From Methylophilaceae bacterium (GTDB lineage: Bacteria > Pseudomonadota > Gammaproteobacteria > Burkholderiales > Methylophilaceae), in assembly GCA_905339275.1 (NCBI GenBank), contig CAJPFK010000038.1, positions 1 to 64,000 on the forward strand: a DNA stretch of 64,000 bases, read 5' to 3'. The position numbers and the translations under genes were made by a program. Shown here piece after piece: positions 58,272 to 64,000 of this stretch; the stretch's first letter is position 1, and each line of letters starts with the position of its first letter. Below the pieces are notes generated by a model, which had not been told where the DNA came from, searched no databases, and was given only the letters and a program-made list of their open reading frames with translations.

Positions 58272-58436
58272 CAATCCAATAACATACAATAAGATATTGA
58301 TTTATATATACAAAATTACCAGCTTAAAAAATAGGCGTTCTGAAAAAACGTTATGGATTGATGAGTTACATTTTTAAGTCACATTAATCCACATAGCTAT
58401 CCACAGTTTTTGTGGATACCGGGACAGGCACATCGG

Positions 58437-58940
58437 TTACTGGAGATTCGTATTTGAACCATCATCGGTTTCCGGCACGTAAGCAAAAATCCAGTCCATG
58501 TAATACTTTTTGTTTTCAAACGATTGATGGATTTCAGGAAACCCGCTGGTTTTGAACGGCTTGCCGGGCGACAGGCTGTAAACGCCCATGATGCCCCCGC
58601 TGGGCGCTTCCAGTATTCCCCAGCCCGCCCTTCCCGTTGTCGGGTCCGTATATAATTTCCGGAGATGGCGCCGGGGTGCCGGAAACCGGTCATCTTTCAG
58701 CAAGGCCTCCAATGTTGGGGGGAACTGTTTGACCATGCCGGGCGACTGCTGATAGTAACTGCCGATGGCTTCCCTGATCTTGTCGCCGGCCTTGAGCAGT
58801 TCCTGCTCCCTCTCCCGTTTGCGGATATTGCTCCAGGTATTGCCGGCTTCGGCCAGGATGAAACCGGCCAGGATAATGAGCACCAGCAGCCCCATGAAGG
58901 TAAAGCCGCTGTTTCTCCTGCGTGTGTTACCAGTCCGCAT
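58437..58940 (-). CDS. Type II-secretion/pilus pseudopilin lacking Glu+5
   Basis: The 167-residue product has a prepilin peptidase site and hydrophobic helix NSG/FTFMGLLVLIILAGFIL. Residue +5 of the mature protein is Gly instead of the near-universal Glu. The body is charged and helical (KREREQELLKAGDKIREAIG), then a globular part with WGILEAPSGGIMGVYSLSPG. I chose the ATG at 58940 with a GGAAG site; the open frame extends much further, antisense-free but inside the preceding gene. It overlaps the preceding pseudopilin by 14 nt. Loss of Glu+5 is known for the tip pseudopilin GspK, which suggests a minor or tip role. Confidence 0.85.
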   Translation of the reverse strand: MRTGNTRRRNSGFTFMGLLVLIILAGFILAEAGNTWSNIRKREREQELLKAGDKIREAIGSYYQQSPGMVKQFPPTLEALLKDDRFPAPRRHLRKLYTDPTTGRAGWGILEAPSGGIMGVYSLSPGKPFKTSGFPEIHQSFENKKYYMDWIFAYVPETDDGSNTNLQ

Positions 58941-59304
58941 AATAGCTTCCGTCCTCGGCCTCATCCTCGGAACCGCTATGGATGTCGTAAATCCGGCCTT
59001 GCGCCAGCGGGTCTGTGGGCGCAACGAAGATCCAGGTATCGGATCGTTCGGTGATCGGGTCCACCGGAATGGCACGCAGGTACTTGCGCTCCACCAGGTT
59101 ATCCAGCGTGTCGGGGTAGATCCCGGTATCGCTGTAGTATTTGTCGATGGCATCGCGCATGGTAATCAAGCTATGCCTGAGCGAAGTCTCGCGGGCGCGA
59201 TCGACCGTCTCGAAATATCGCGGCGTTACCAGGCTAAGCAGGGTGGCGACGATAGCCAATACGACCAGCACTTCGATCAGGGTGAAGCCCCTCCCGGGAT
59301 GCAT
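58927..59304 (-). CDS. Pseudopilin (GspG-like)
   Basis: The 125-residue product has a class III prepilin leader, MHPGRG/FTLIEVLVVLAIVATLLSLV, with Glu+5 present. The periplasmic part (LRHSLITMRDAIDKYYSDTGIYPDTLDNLVERKYL, DPITERSDTW) is like the major T2SS pseudopilin GspG. The ATG at 59304 overlaps the previous stop (TGATG) and has a GGGGA site. It would polymerise below the secretin encoded upstream. Confidence 0.9.
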   Translation of the reverse strand: MHPGRGFTLIEVLVVLAIVATLLSLVTPRYFETVDRARETSLRHSLITMRDAIDKYYSDTGIYPDTLDNLVERKYLRAIPVDPITERSDTWIFVAPTDPLAQGRIYDIHSGSEDEAEDGSYYADW

Positions 59305-59789
59305 CACCATTCCCCGTAGGGCTGCTGGTTCAGCCCGGTTTCGGTTGAAAGCGAGTAAACGTCATAAACGTCGTCACCCTCCCGCGGCTCATCGAAAGAG
59401 CTGGCGTAACTGCGTTTGCCCCAGGTGGCTTCCGCCGACAGATCGGGGTCGGTGGCAAAAGGGTCGCGGGGAATTCTGCGCAGGAAGTATATCTTGCGTT
59501 TCTGCGGGTCACGCCTGTTTTCCACGCCCTGCACCAGGATTTGCAAATTCGGCGGATAGCCGGTTTCCCCCGGATTTTTCTTGATGAGCCCATCATCCGC
59601 CGCTTTCTTGTAGGCATCTATCGCATCGCGTATCTGCCACAGATCGCGCCTCAGTTCCTGCTCCTTGGCGCGCTTGGCGCTAATCTGCATCACCGGCGCG
59701 GCCGAGCTCAGTACCAGGGCGAGCAGGACCAGCGTCACCATCAGCTCGATCAGGGTAAAGCCATGCAGCCGTTTCAGCATGCCGGGCAT
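59304..59789 (-). CDS. Pseudopilin (GspG-like)
   Basis: The 161-residue product has the leader MPGMLKRLHG and the signature FTLIELMVTLVLLALVLSSAA, with Glu+5 present. The body has the alpha-helical ELRRDLWQIRDAIDAYKKA and a RRIPRDPF segment typical of GspG-like proteins. It starts 2 nt after the secretin gene ends and is the first of three consecutive pseudopilins. Confidence 0.9.
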   Translation of the reverse strand: MPGMLKRLHGFTLIELMVTLVLLALVLSSAAPVMQISAKRAKEQELRRDLWQIRDAIDAYKKAADDGLIKKNPGETGYPPNLQILVQGVENRRDPQKRKIYFLRRIPRDPFATDPDLSAEATWGKRSYASSFDEPREGDDVYDVYSLSTETGLNQQPYGEW

Positions 59790-59791
59790 GG

Positions 59792-61750
59792 CTACCGGTT
59801 ACCGTTATCCGGGCTGGATATCTCGTCCAGCGGCATCATCACCGAGTCCGCGAACGATTTATCCGATCTTGCCCGCTCATCCTGTATCTCCTGCTGGGTT
59901 TTTGCAGGGGATGGAGCACTTGCCGGCGGCGCGTAATCCGCATTCTGGCGCCCTGCCCTGTTGCTGCCGGCATTGCGCTCTATGCCCGCGGGGAATGCGG
60001 TGTAGACTGCATCTGCCGGCGTCAGGTTGCTGATGATGCGCGGCGTAATGAGCAGGGCGATTTCCTTTTTGCTGTGGTCATTGTTCCTGTCGGTGAACAG
60101 CCTGCCGATCAGCGGCAGTTTCGAAAGCCCCGGCACGCGGTTGGAAATCTTCTGCTCGTCATCCCGCAACAGGCCCGCCAATATCTGTGTTTCGCCGTTT
60201 TTGAGGCGAAGTATGGTATTGGCGTTGCGCGTGCCTATGGTATAGGTCACGGTGCCTGAACTGGTGGTCAGCTTGTCGGTCTGGTTGCTGACCTCGAGCC
60301 CGACCTTGATCGAAACTTCGTCGTTGAGCAGGATGGTCGGTTCCACATCCAGCTTGATGCCGACTTCGATATAAGTCACCGACTGCGAGACGAAACCGGT
60401 CGAGTTGGCAATGCTGGTGAGTACCGGAATGCGGTCGCCGACATGAATCTTGGCCTTCTCGCGGTTCCTGACACGGATGTGCGGGTTGGCAAGCAGGTTG
60501 GTGTCGGTATCCTGTTGCAACAGGTTGAGCGCCAGCACCGGGTCGCTGATGCTGAACACGCCCAGGTCGGAGTTGAAGTTCCTCAACTCCCGGACGGTCA
60601 GCCTGCCCGGTGTCAATGTCGTGGTACCGTTCACCGTATCGCGGCCCTGCACGCCGAGGCTGGCCGTAGTCGGGTAGCGGATGCCGATGGCTTCCAGGCT
60701 CCTGCGGTTGATTTCAAGCACCTCCACTTCGAGCATGACTTCCGGGTCTGCCATGTCCTGCGAGGCGATCAGTTTTTCCGCGGTGCGTATCGCCTCGGCA
60801 GTGTCGCGCATCACCAGCGTGTTGAGTCTTTCGTCGATGTAAACATCCCTGGTCTTCACCACGGTTTTGATCATCGCCATCGCTTTCTTCGCGTCGGTAT
60901 TGCTCAGGTAAAAGCTGCGCACATAGGTTTCCTGGTACTCCTGGCTGCGGCTCAGGGGGTAGATCAGCAGCGTGTTGTCGTTCAATATTTTTTTGCCCAG
61001 TTGATTGCTGGCGAGGATGACCTCGATCGCATCCGCAATCGAAGTGCTGCGCAAAAAGACGCTGGTGCGCTGGTCGCCGCGCAACTCCTGGTCGTAGGTG
61101 AAATTCACCCCGGCAGCCCTGGAGATGAACTCGAAAACCGACTTGATCGGCACATCCTTGAATTCCAGCGAAATCGGCTTCCTGAACGCAGACCTGATCC
61201 GGGGCGGGTTGATGATTTTGTCCACGCGCTCCCGCTCAATCCGTTCGTAAAGCGCACGCGCGCTGCCATTGTTCGCCGCCTCCGCCAGCACGGCACGTAC
61301 CAGATTCTGTGCGCCATCCAGGTCGCCGCTCTCGAAAAGCACCTGCGCTTGCGTCATCACCGCCTCGTGCCGGCTGTCGATGCCCAACTGGCGGATGCCG
61401 TCCTGGGCTCGCTGGTTTTGCGCATCCAGTGCGAGTACCCGGCGGTATGCAGCTTCCGACTCGGCCCATTGACGCTGCTGCCGTTTGAGCTCGGCCTCCC
61501 TCAGCAGAATGGCCAACTGCATATCCTGCTGATGCTTGAGATAGCCACGGTACTCCGGGTTATGCGGGAAACGGTCAACCAGTTGCCTCAGCCGTGCGAT
61601 GCCCTCATCGGCCTGCCCTGCGTCGATCATCATTCTGGCCTGCCGGTATTCCGAATCGCCCTGCTCTACCTGCCGCTCCTGCATGGAACAAGCGGTCAGC
61701 AGCGCTAAAAGCGCAATCGATGCAATCTGTGCGGGGCAGGCCAATTTCAA
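59792..61750 (-). CDS. Secretin lipoprotein of a type II secretion/type IV pilus-like system
   Basis: The 652-residue product has a lipoprotein signal with lipobox LTAC (Cys21). Helical TPR-like repeats occupy about 30-185, then a secretin/TonB short N domain (ISLEFKDVPIKSVFEFISRAAGVNF), an N1-type domain (VRSFYLSNTDAKKAMAMIK) and the C-terminal secretin pore (VPGLSKLPLIGRLF, IALLITPRII). It should form the outer-membrane channel. The N-terminal TPR extension is not part of standard GspD and resembles MSHA-type MshL or PilQ relatives with added repeats. The start is a TTG overlapping the stop of the PilP-like gene. Confidence 0.92.
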   Translation of the reverse strand: MKLACPAQIASIALLALLTACSMQERQVEQGDSEYRQARMMIDAGQADEGIARLRQLVDRFPHNPEYRGYLKHQQDMQLAILLREAELKRQQRQWAESEAAYRRVLALDAQNQRAQDGIRQLGIDSRHEAVMTQAQVLFESGDLDGAQNLVRAVLAEAANNGSARALYERIERERVDKIINPPRIRSAFRKPISLEFKDVPIKSVFEFISRAAGVNFTYDQELRGDQRTSVFLRSTSIADAIEVILASNQLGKKILNDNTLLIYPLSRSQEYQETYVRSFYLSNTDAKKAMAMIKTVVKTRDVYIDERLNTLVMRDTAEAIRTAEKLIASQDMADPEVMLEVEVLEINRRSLEAIGIRYPTTASLGVQGRDTVNGTTTLTPGRLTVRELRNFNSDLGVFSISDPVLALNLLQQDTDTNLLANPHIRVRNREKAKIHVGDRIPVLTSIANSTGFVSQSVTYIEVGIKLDVEPTILLNDEVSIKVGLEVSNQTDKLTTSSGTVTYTIGTRNANTILRLKNGETQILAGLLRDDEQKISNRVPGLSKLPLIGRLFTDRNNDHSKKEIALLITPRIISNLTPADAVYTAFPAGIERNAGSNRAGRQNADYAPPASAPSPAKTQQEIQDERARSDKSFADSVMMPLDEISSPDNGNR

Positions 61751-62268
61751 TTCACTTCTCCAATCATCAGCGGTACTTCAGACTTCAGCGGCAGGTAACT
61801 CAGGATCATTTGCGGCGGACGCACGGATTTCACCTGCCACTGGTCGATCACATCGCCGGCCTGCACGCTGTAGTTCTTGCCGCCCGAGGTCAGGAATACG
61901 ATATAACGGCCATCCTCCTCCAGCTTGCCGGCATAAACGAAAGGCAAGGGAGGCACTTCCGCAACGGGTTCAACCGGCACCGGCGCCATTTCCACCGGCT
62001 CCGCATCGGCAATGCCGGTATTGAACAGGTTCCCGGGAGGCTCATCGAGCGGAACGCGCCGCAACGCATCCATGTTCAATTCGATGCCCTGCGGCATAGG
62101 CGCGGCCGTTCGGGCCTTCTTTGCGCGAGGCGGCGCTGCGATGCCGGCATCAGGGCTTGCAGCCTCCTCCGTCGCCGACATCCATAGCGTCGCAGCCAGG
62201 GTGAGCGCCAGGGCTACCCAGAGCCCATATTGCCTCACCCCCCTGAAATCGCGTTGGGCTTCACTCAT
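61747..62268 (-). CDS. PilP/GspC-like inner-membrane protein
   Basis: The 173-residue product has one membrane helix near the N-terminus (YGLWVALALTLAATLWM), a proline- and alanine-rich linker and a small C-terminal domain (LPFVYAGKLEEDGRYIVFL, NYSVQAGDVIDQWQVKSV) like the periplasmic HR/PilP domain that contacts the secretin. The ATG at 62268 was chosen for its overlap with the upstream stop; the open frame runs 23 codons further. It is directly upstream of the secretin, overlapping by 4 nt. Confidence 0.8.
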   Translation of the reverse strand: MSEAQRDFRGVRQYGLWVALALTLAATLWMSATEEAASPDAGIAAPPRAKKARTAAPMPQGIELNMDALRRVPLDEPPGNLFNTGIADAEPVEMAPVPVEPVAEVPPLPFVYAGKLEEDGRYIVFLTSGGKNYSVQAGDVIDQWQVKSVRPPQMILSYLPLKSEVPLMIGEVN

Positions 62269-62836
62269 GGCTGCCCGCCCCTGCCTGTTCGCCCCTGCGC
62301 AGGAAAAGCGTGAAACGCAGGTTGGCTTCAACCTCATCGGTATTGATGTCCTGCCGAACCAGGCTGATTTCGTTCAGGGCCAGTGCGGGCAAGGCATTCA
62401 GTGCCTGATTGGCGAATTTCCTGATTTCGACATAACTCCCGTGCACCGGCAGGTTGATCTGATACCTGGACAAAAGCGCCTGGCGGCTATGGGTCAGCAT
62501 GTAGCTTGCCTTGTCCGGCATCAGCCCGTTCGCGCTTGCGATGGAAAGCAAAACGGCCAGCAGGGGGACAGCTTCGTTTTCCGCCGGCAGAAAGCGGTAA
62601 AAGGTATTCAGCGACGCCTGTGGCGAGCGGTCTATCCACTTGCCCTTGCGCAGGGGAATCTCCTCACGCAGCTTTTCCACCTCCAACGTCAGCCGCTTCA
62701 GGCGCTCAGCTTCAGGGAGCGCCACGCCCAGCCCGAATGCCAGGCATGCCAGCAGCAAGGCAATGCCGGTCAGGCCCTGCCAGCCGATCCGGCGTGCATG
62801 GTATTGCAGCCGGATAGCTGCGCCGGGCGGATTCAT
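62261..62836 (-). CDS. PilO/GspM-like inner-membrane protein
   Basis: The 191-residue product has an N-terminal helix (GLTGIALLLACLAFGLGVALP), a coiled coil (ERLKRLTLEVEKLREEIPL) and a ferredoxin-like C-terminal domain (RYQINLPVHGSYVEIRKFANQAL), the layout of PilO and GspM. The ATG overlaps the previous stop by 4 nt (ATGA). It would form the inner-membrane alignment platform with the adjacent proteins. Confidence 0.8.
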   Translation of the reverse strand: MNPPGAAIRLQYHARRIGWQGLTGIALLLACLAFGLGVALPEAERLKRLTLEVEKLREEIPLRKGKWIDRSPQASLNTFYRFLPAENEAVPLLAVLLSIASANGLMPDKASYMLTHSRQALLSRYQINLPVHGSYVEIRKFANQALNALPALALNEISLVRQDINTDEVEANLRFTLFLRRGEQAGAGSHE

Positions 62837-64000
62837 GATTGCCACGCCGCCTCCACCACAAAACGGACAGGCATGGGGCTGTTCCCGGTTTGTTCATGCG
62901 TGAGCAGAAAAACATCCTTGAAGATGGATTGCCTCCCCAGCTTTTCCACATACAGCAGCATGATTCCCGTGTCCGCGGATTCGGCCGTAATACGCAGCTT
63001 GTGCTGCCTGGGGTTGGGCTCCAGCGCAATCAGCCTGATGTCGCCGGTGTCGTTGAGTTTCTCCAGCGTCCTGAACAGCGGCTCCCAGGGCAGCGACAAA
63101 TCCGCCATCACGCTTCTTACCGCGGCGATTTCCTCTTGCCTGCCGGTGCTATCCGCCCCATTCGATTCCCGGCTTGCGGAGCCCGGCTGCTGCAACCGGT
63201 TGATATCCCGTACCAGCGCGGCATTCTGCTGGTGCAGGTTCTGCACGGTAATCATCAGCGCGATGCCCGCAATCACGCCCGCAAGCAGAAAAGCGTAAAC
63301 CAGCGGGTTTTCAGAACGCCCGGCAGCAGCGTGATTCAACGCAATTCGGTTCGACATCCGGGCCTGTGCCGCCAGGCTGCCGATGCCTGTTGATAGCGCA
63401 GGGGCAGCCGGCCCCGGCACGATGCTCACCGTGTGCCCTGGCAGGTGAATTTGTCCCGGACTTTCGGTCTCCGACCAATGAACGATGACCGGCCAGTGAC
63501 TCGTATCGATCCCGGTCATGATCGATTCGCGCTGTATCAAGGCCTGCAATTGCCCGGAAATATCGGCCTCCGTGGCATGGCTTCTGAACAAGCGCCATTG
63601 CCCGTTCTCCATCAACCCCAGGCACAAACGCCCGGGCTCGATGGATACGAACCAGAAAGATTTCCCGGTTTGCGCTTTGCCCAGGTATTTCCACGTTTCA
63701 TTGAGCGCCGGCATCAGGTGCGGATGAACGTTGCCGGCCTTCATGCCTGCCTGCTCGAATTCAATGCGGATCGCTTCCAGCAGTGCTGTGCTGATTCCGC
63801 TCGCAAGAGCAGCCTGGCCGAAACCGGCGGGGCTGAGGCGCAAATCCCATTGCCTGGCAACTTCGCCGTAAGCCAGGACAAAGCAGTGGCGCAGGTATGC
63901 ATCCCGCTCCGCGGCATTTGCCAGTTCGGCATTCCAGGGGATGATGGCATAACGGACGAAATGGCTGGAAAGCACGACACGGGGAATGGCGTCCTGCCAT
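62833..64000 (-). CDS. GspL/PilM-PilN-like assembly platform protein (5' end beyond the window)
   Basis: The frame stays open to the right edge, so at least 389 residues are present and the start lies outside. The readable first part (WQDAIPRVVLSSHFVRYA) resembles the actin-like cytoplasmic domain of GspL/PilM. A membrane helix follows late (PLVYAFLLAGVIAGIALMITV) with a coiled coil (NLHQQNAALVRDINRLQQ) and a PilN-like ferredoxin domain. This fused order, cytoplasmic platform then helix then periplasmic domain, is that of GspL. A GTG at 63975 is an in-frame codon but not a credible start because the conserved region precedes it. Confidence 0.8.
   Translation of the reverse strand, partial: WQDAIPRVVLSSHFVRYAIIPWNAELANAAERDAYLRHCFVLAYGEVARQWDLRLSPAGFGQAALASGISTALLEAIRIEFEQAGMKAGNVHPHLMPALNETWKYLGKAQTGKSFWFVSIEPGRLCLGLMENGQWRLFRSHATEADISGQLQALIQRESIMTGIDTSHWPVIVHWSETESPGQIHLPGHTVSIVPGPAAPALSTGIGSLAAQARMSNRIALNHAAAGRSENPLVYAFLLAGVIAGIALMITVQNLHQQNAALVRDINRLQQPGSASRESNGADSTGRQEEIAAVRSVMADLSLPWEPLFRTLEKLNDTGDIRLIALEPNPRQHKLRITAESADTGIMLLYVEKLGRQSIFKDVFLLTHEQTGNSPMPVRFVVEAAWQS

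Noticed and set aside
58393-58415. Inverted DnaA-box-like sequences (TATCCACA / TGTGGATA) next to an AT-rich region, suggesting an origin
   Set aside because: Only two near-consensus boxes facing each other in a simple hairpin at the end of the pseudopilin operon. No dnaA, dnaN or parAB genes are near and no cluster of boxes is visible.
60443-61708. 421-codon plus-strand open frame over the secretin
   Set aside because: Antisense to a complete secretin gene with overlapping neighbours; no independent support.

Overview
The window is an ordinary chromosomal stretch of a Gram-negative bacterium, most likely a betaproteobacterium (Nitrosomonadales/Gallionellaceae-like by gene content; inferred, no search was run). 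Evidence includes a ccoNOQP-G-H oxidase cluster next to hemN and fnr, the ftsK-lolA-rarA-serS string beside oxyR, dps and trxB, a ratA-rnfH pair beside smpB and ssrA, and guaB/guaA. I see no insertion sequences, phage genes, CRISPR arrays or integrases.

Layout. 1-4.1 kb: 3' end of pstB, an unknown gene behind amtB, a small lipoprotein and gdhA (phosphate and nitrogen uptake). 4.2-6.6 kb: tmRNA, smpB, ratA-rnfH and a DUF4124 protein. 6.8-13.5 kb: guaB, a SIMPL protein, guaA, a Gre-like factor, a nitroreductase and the ABC-F ATPase ybiT. 13.5-19 kb: a 1474-residue hybrid histidine kinase overlapping an HD-GYP response regulator. 19.2-23.9 kb: a TolC / MacA / split MacB-type efflux operon.

24-39 kb is a microaerobic or anaerobic respiration island: ompW with a c-type and a b-type cytochrome, hemN, fnr, the cbb3 oxidase genes ccoN-O-Q-P-G-H, the assembly genes ccoS and ccoI, and a small cytochrome c followed by a Ca2+-type P-ATPase. 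Five FNR-type boxes (four perfect TTGAT-N4-ATCAA, one with a single mismatch) sit here, each 21-22 nt ahead of a plausible -10 hexamer. The FNR regulator, its haem-supply gene and its likely targets therefore lie together.

39-48.6 kb: a membrane GGDEF-EAL protein, tRNA-Ser(CGA), mltF, a YbaL/Kef antiporter, two double-domain universal stress proteins and serS. 48.7-58.2 kb: rarA, lolA, ftsK, oxyR, dps, trxB, an Smr protein, a small DUF6572-like protein and ispD-ispF. 58.4-64 kb: a tightly overlapping secretin operon (GspL/PilM-N-like, PilO-like, PilP-like, secretin lipoprotein, three pseudopilins) that runs off the right edge.

The most unusual signal is behind dps. The last codons of dps plus about 70 nt occur three times in tandem (period about 106 nt). 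The second copy keeps the Dps tail peptide through synonymous changes only, and the hairpin arms carry compensatory changes between copies.
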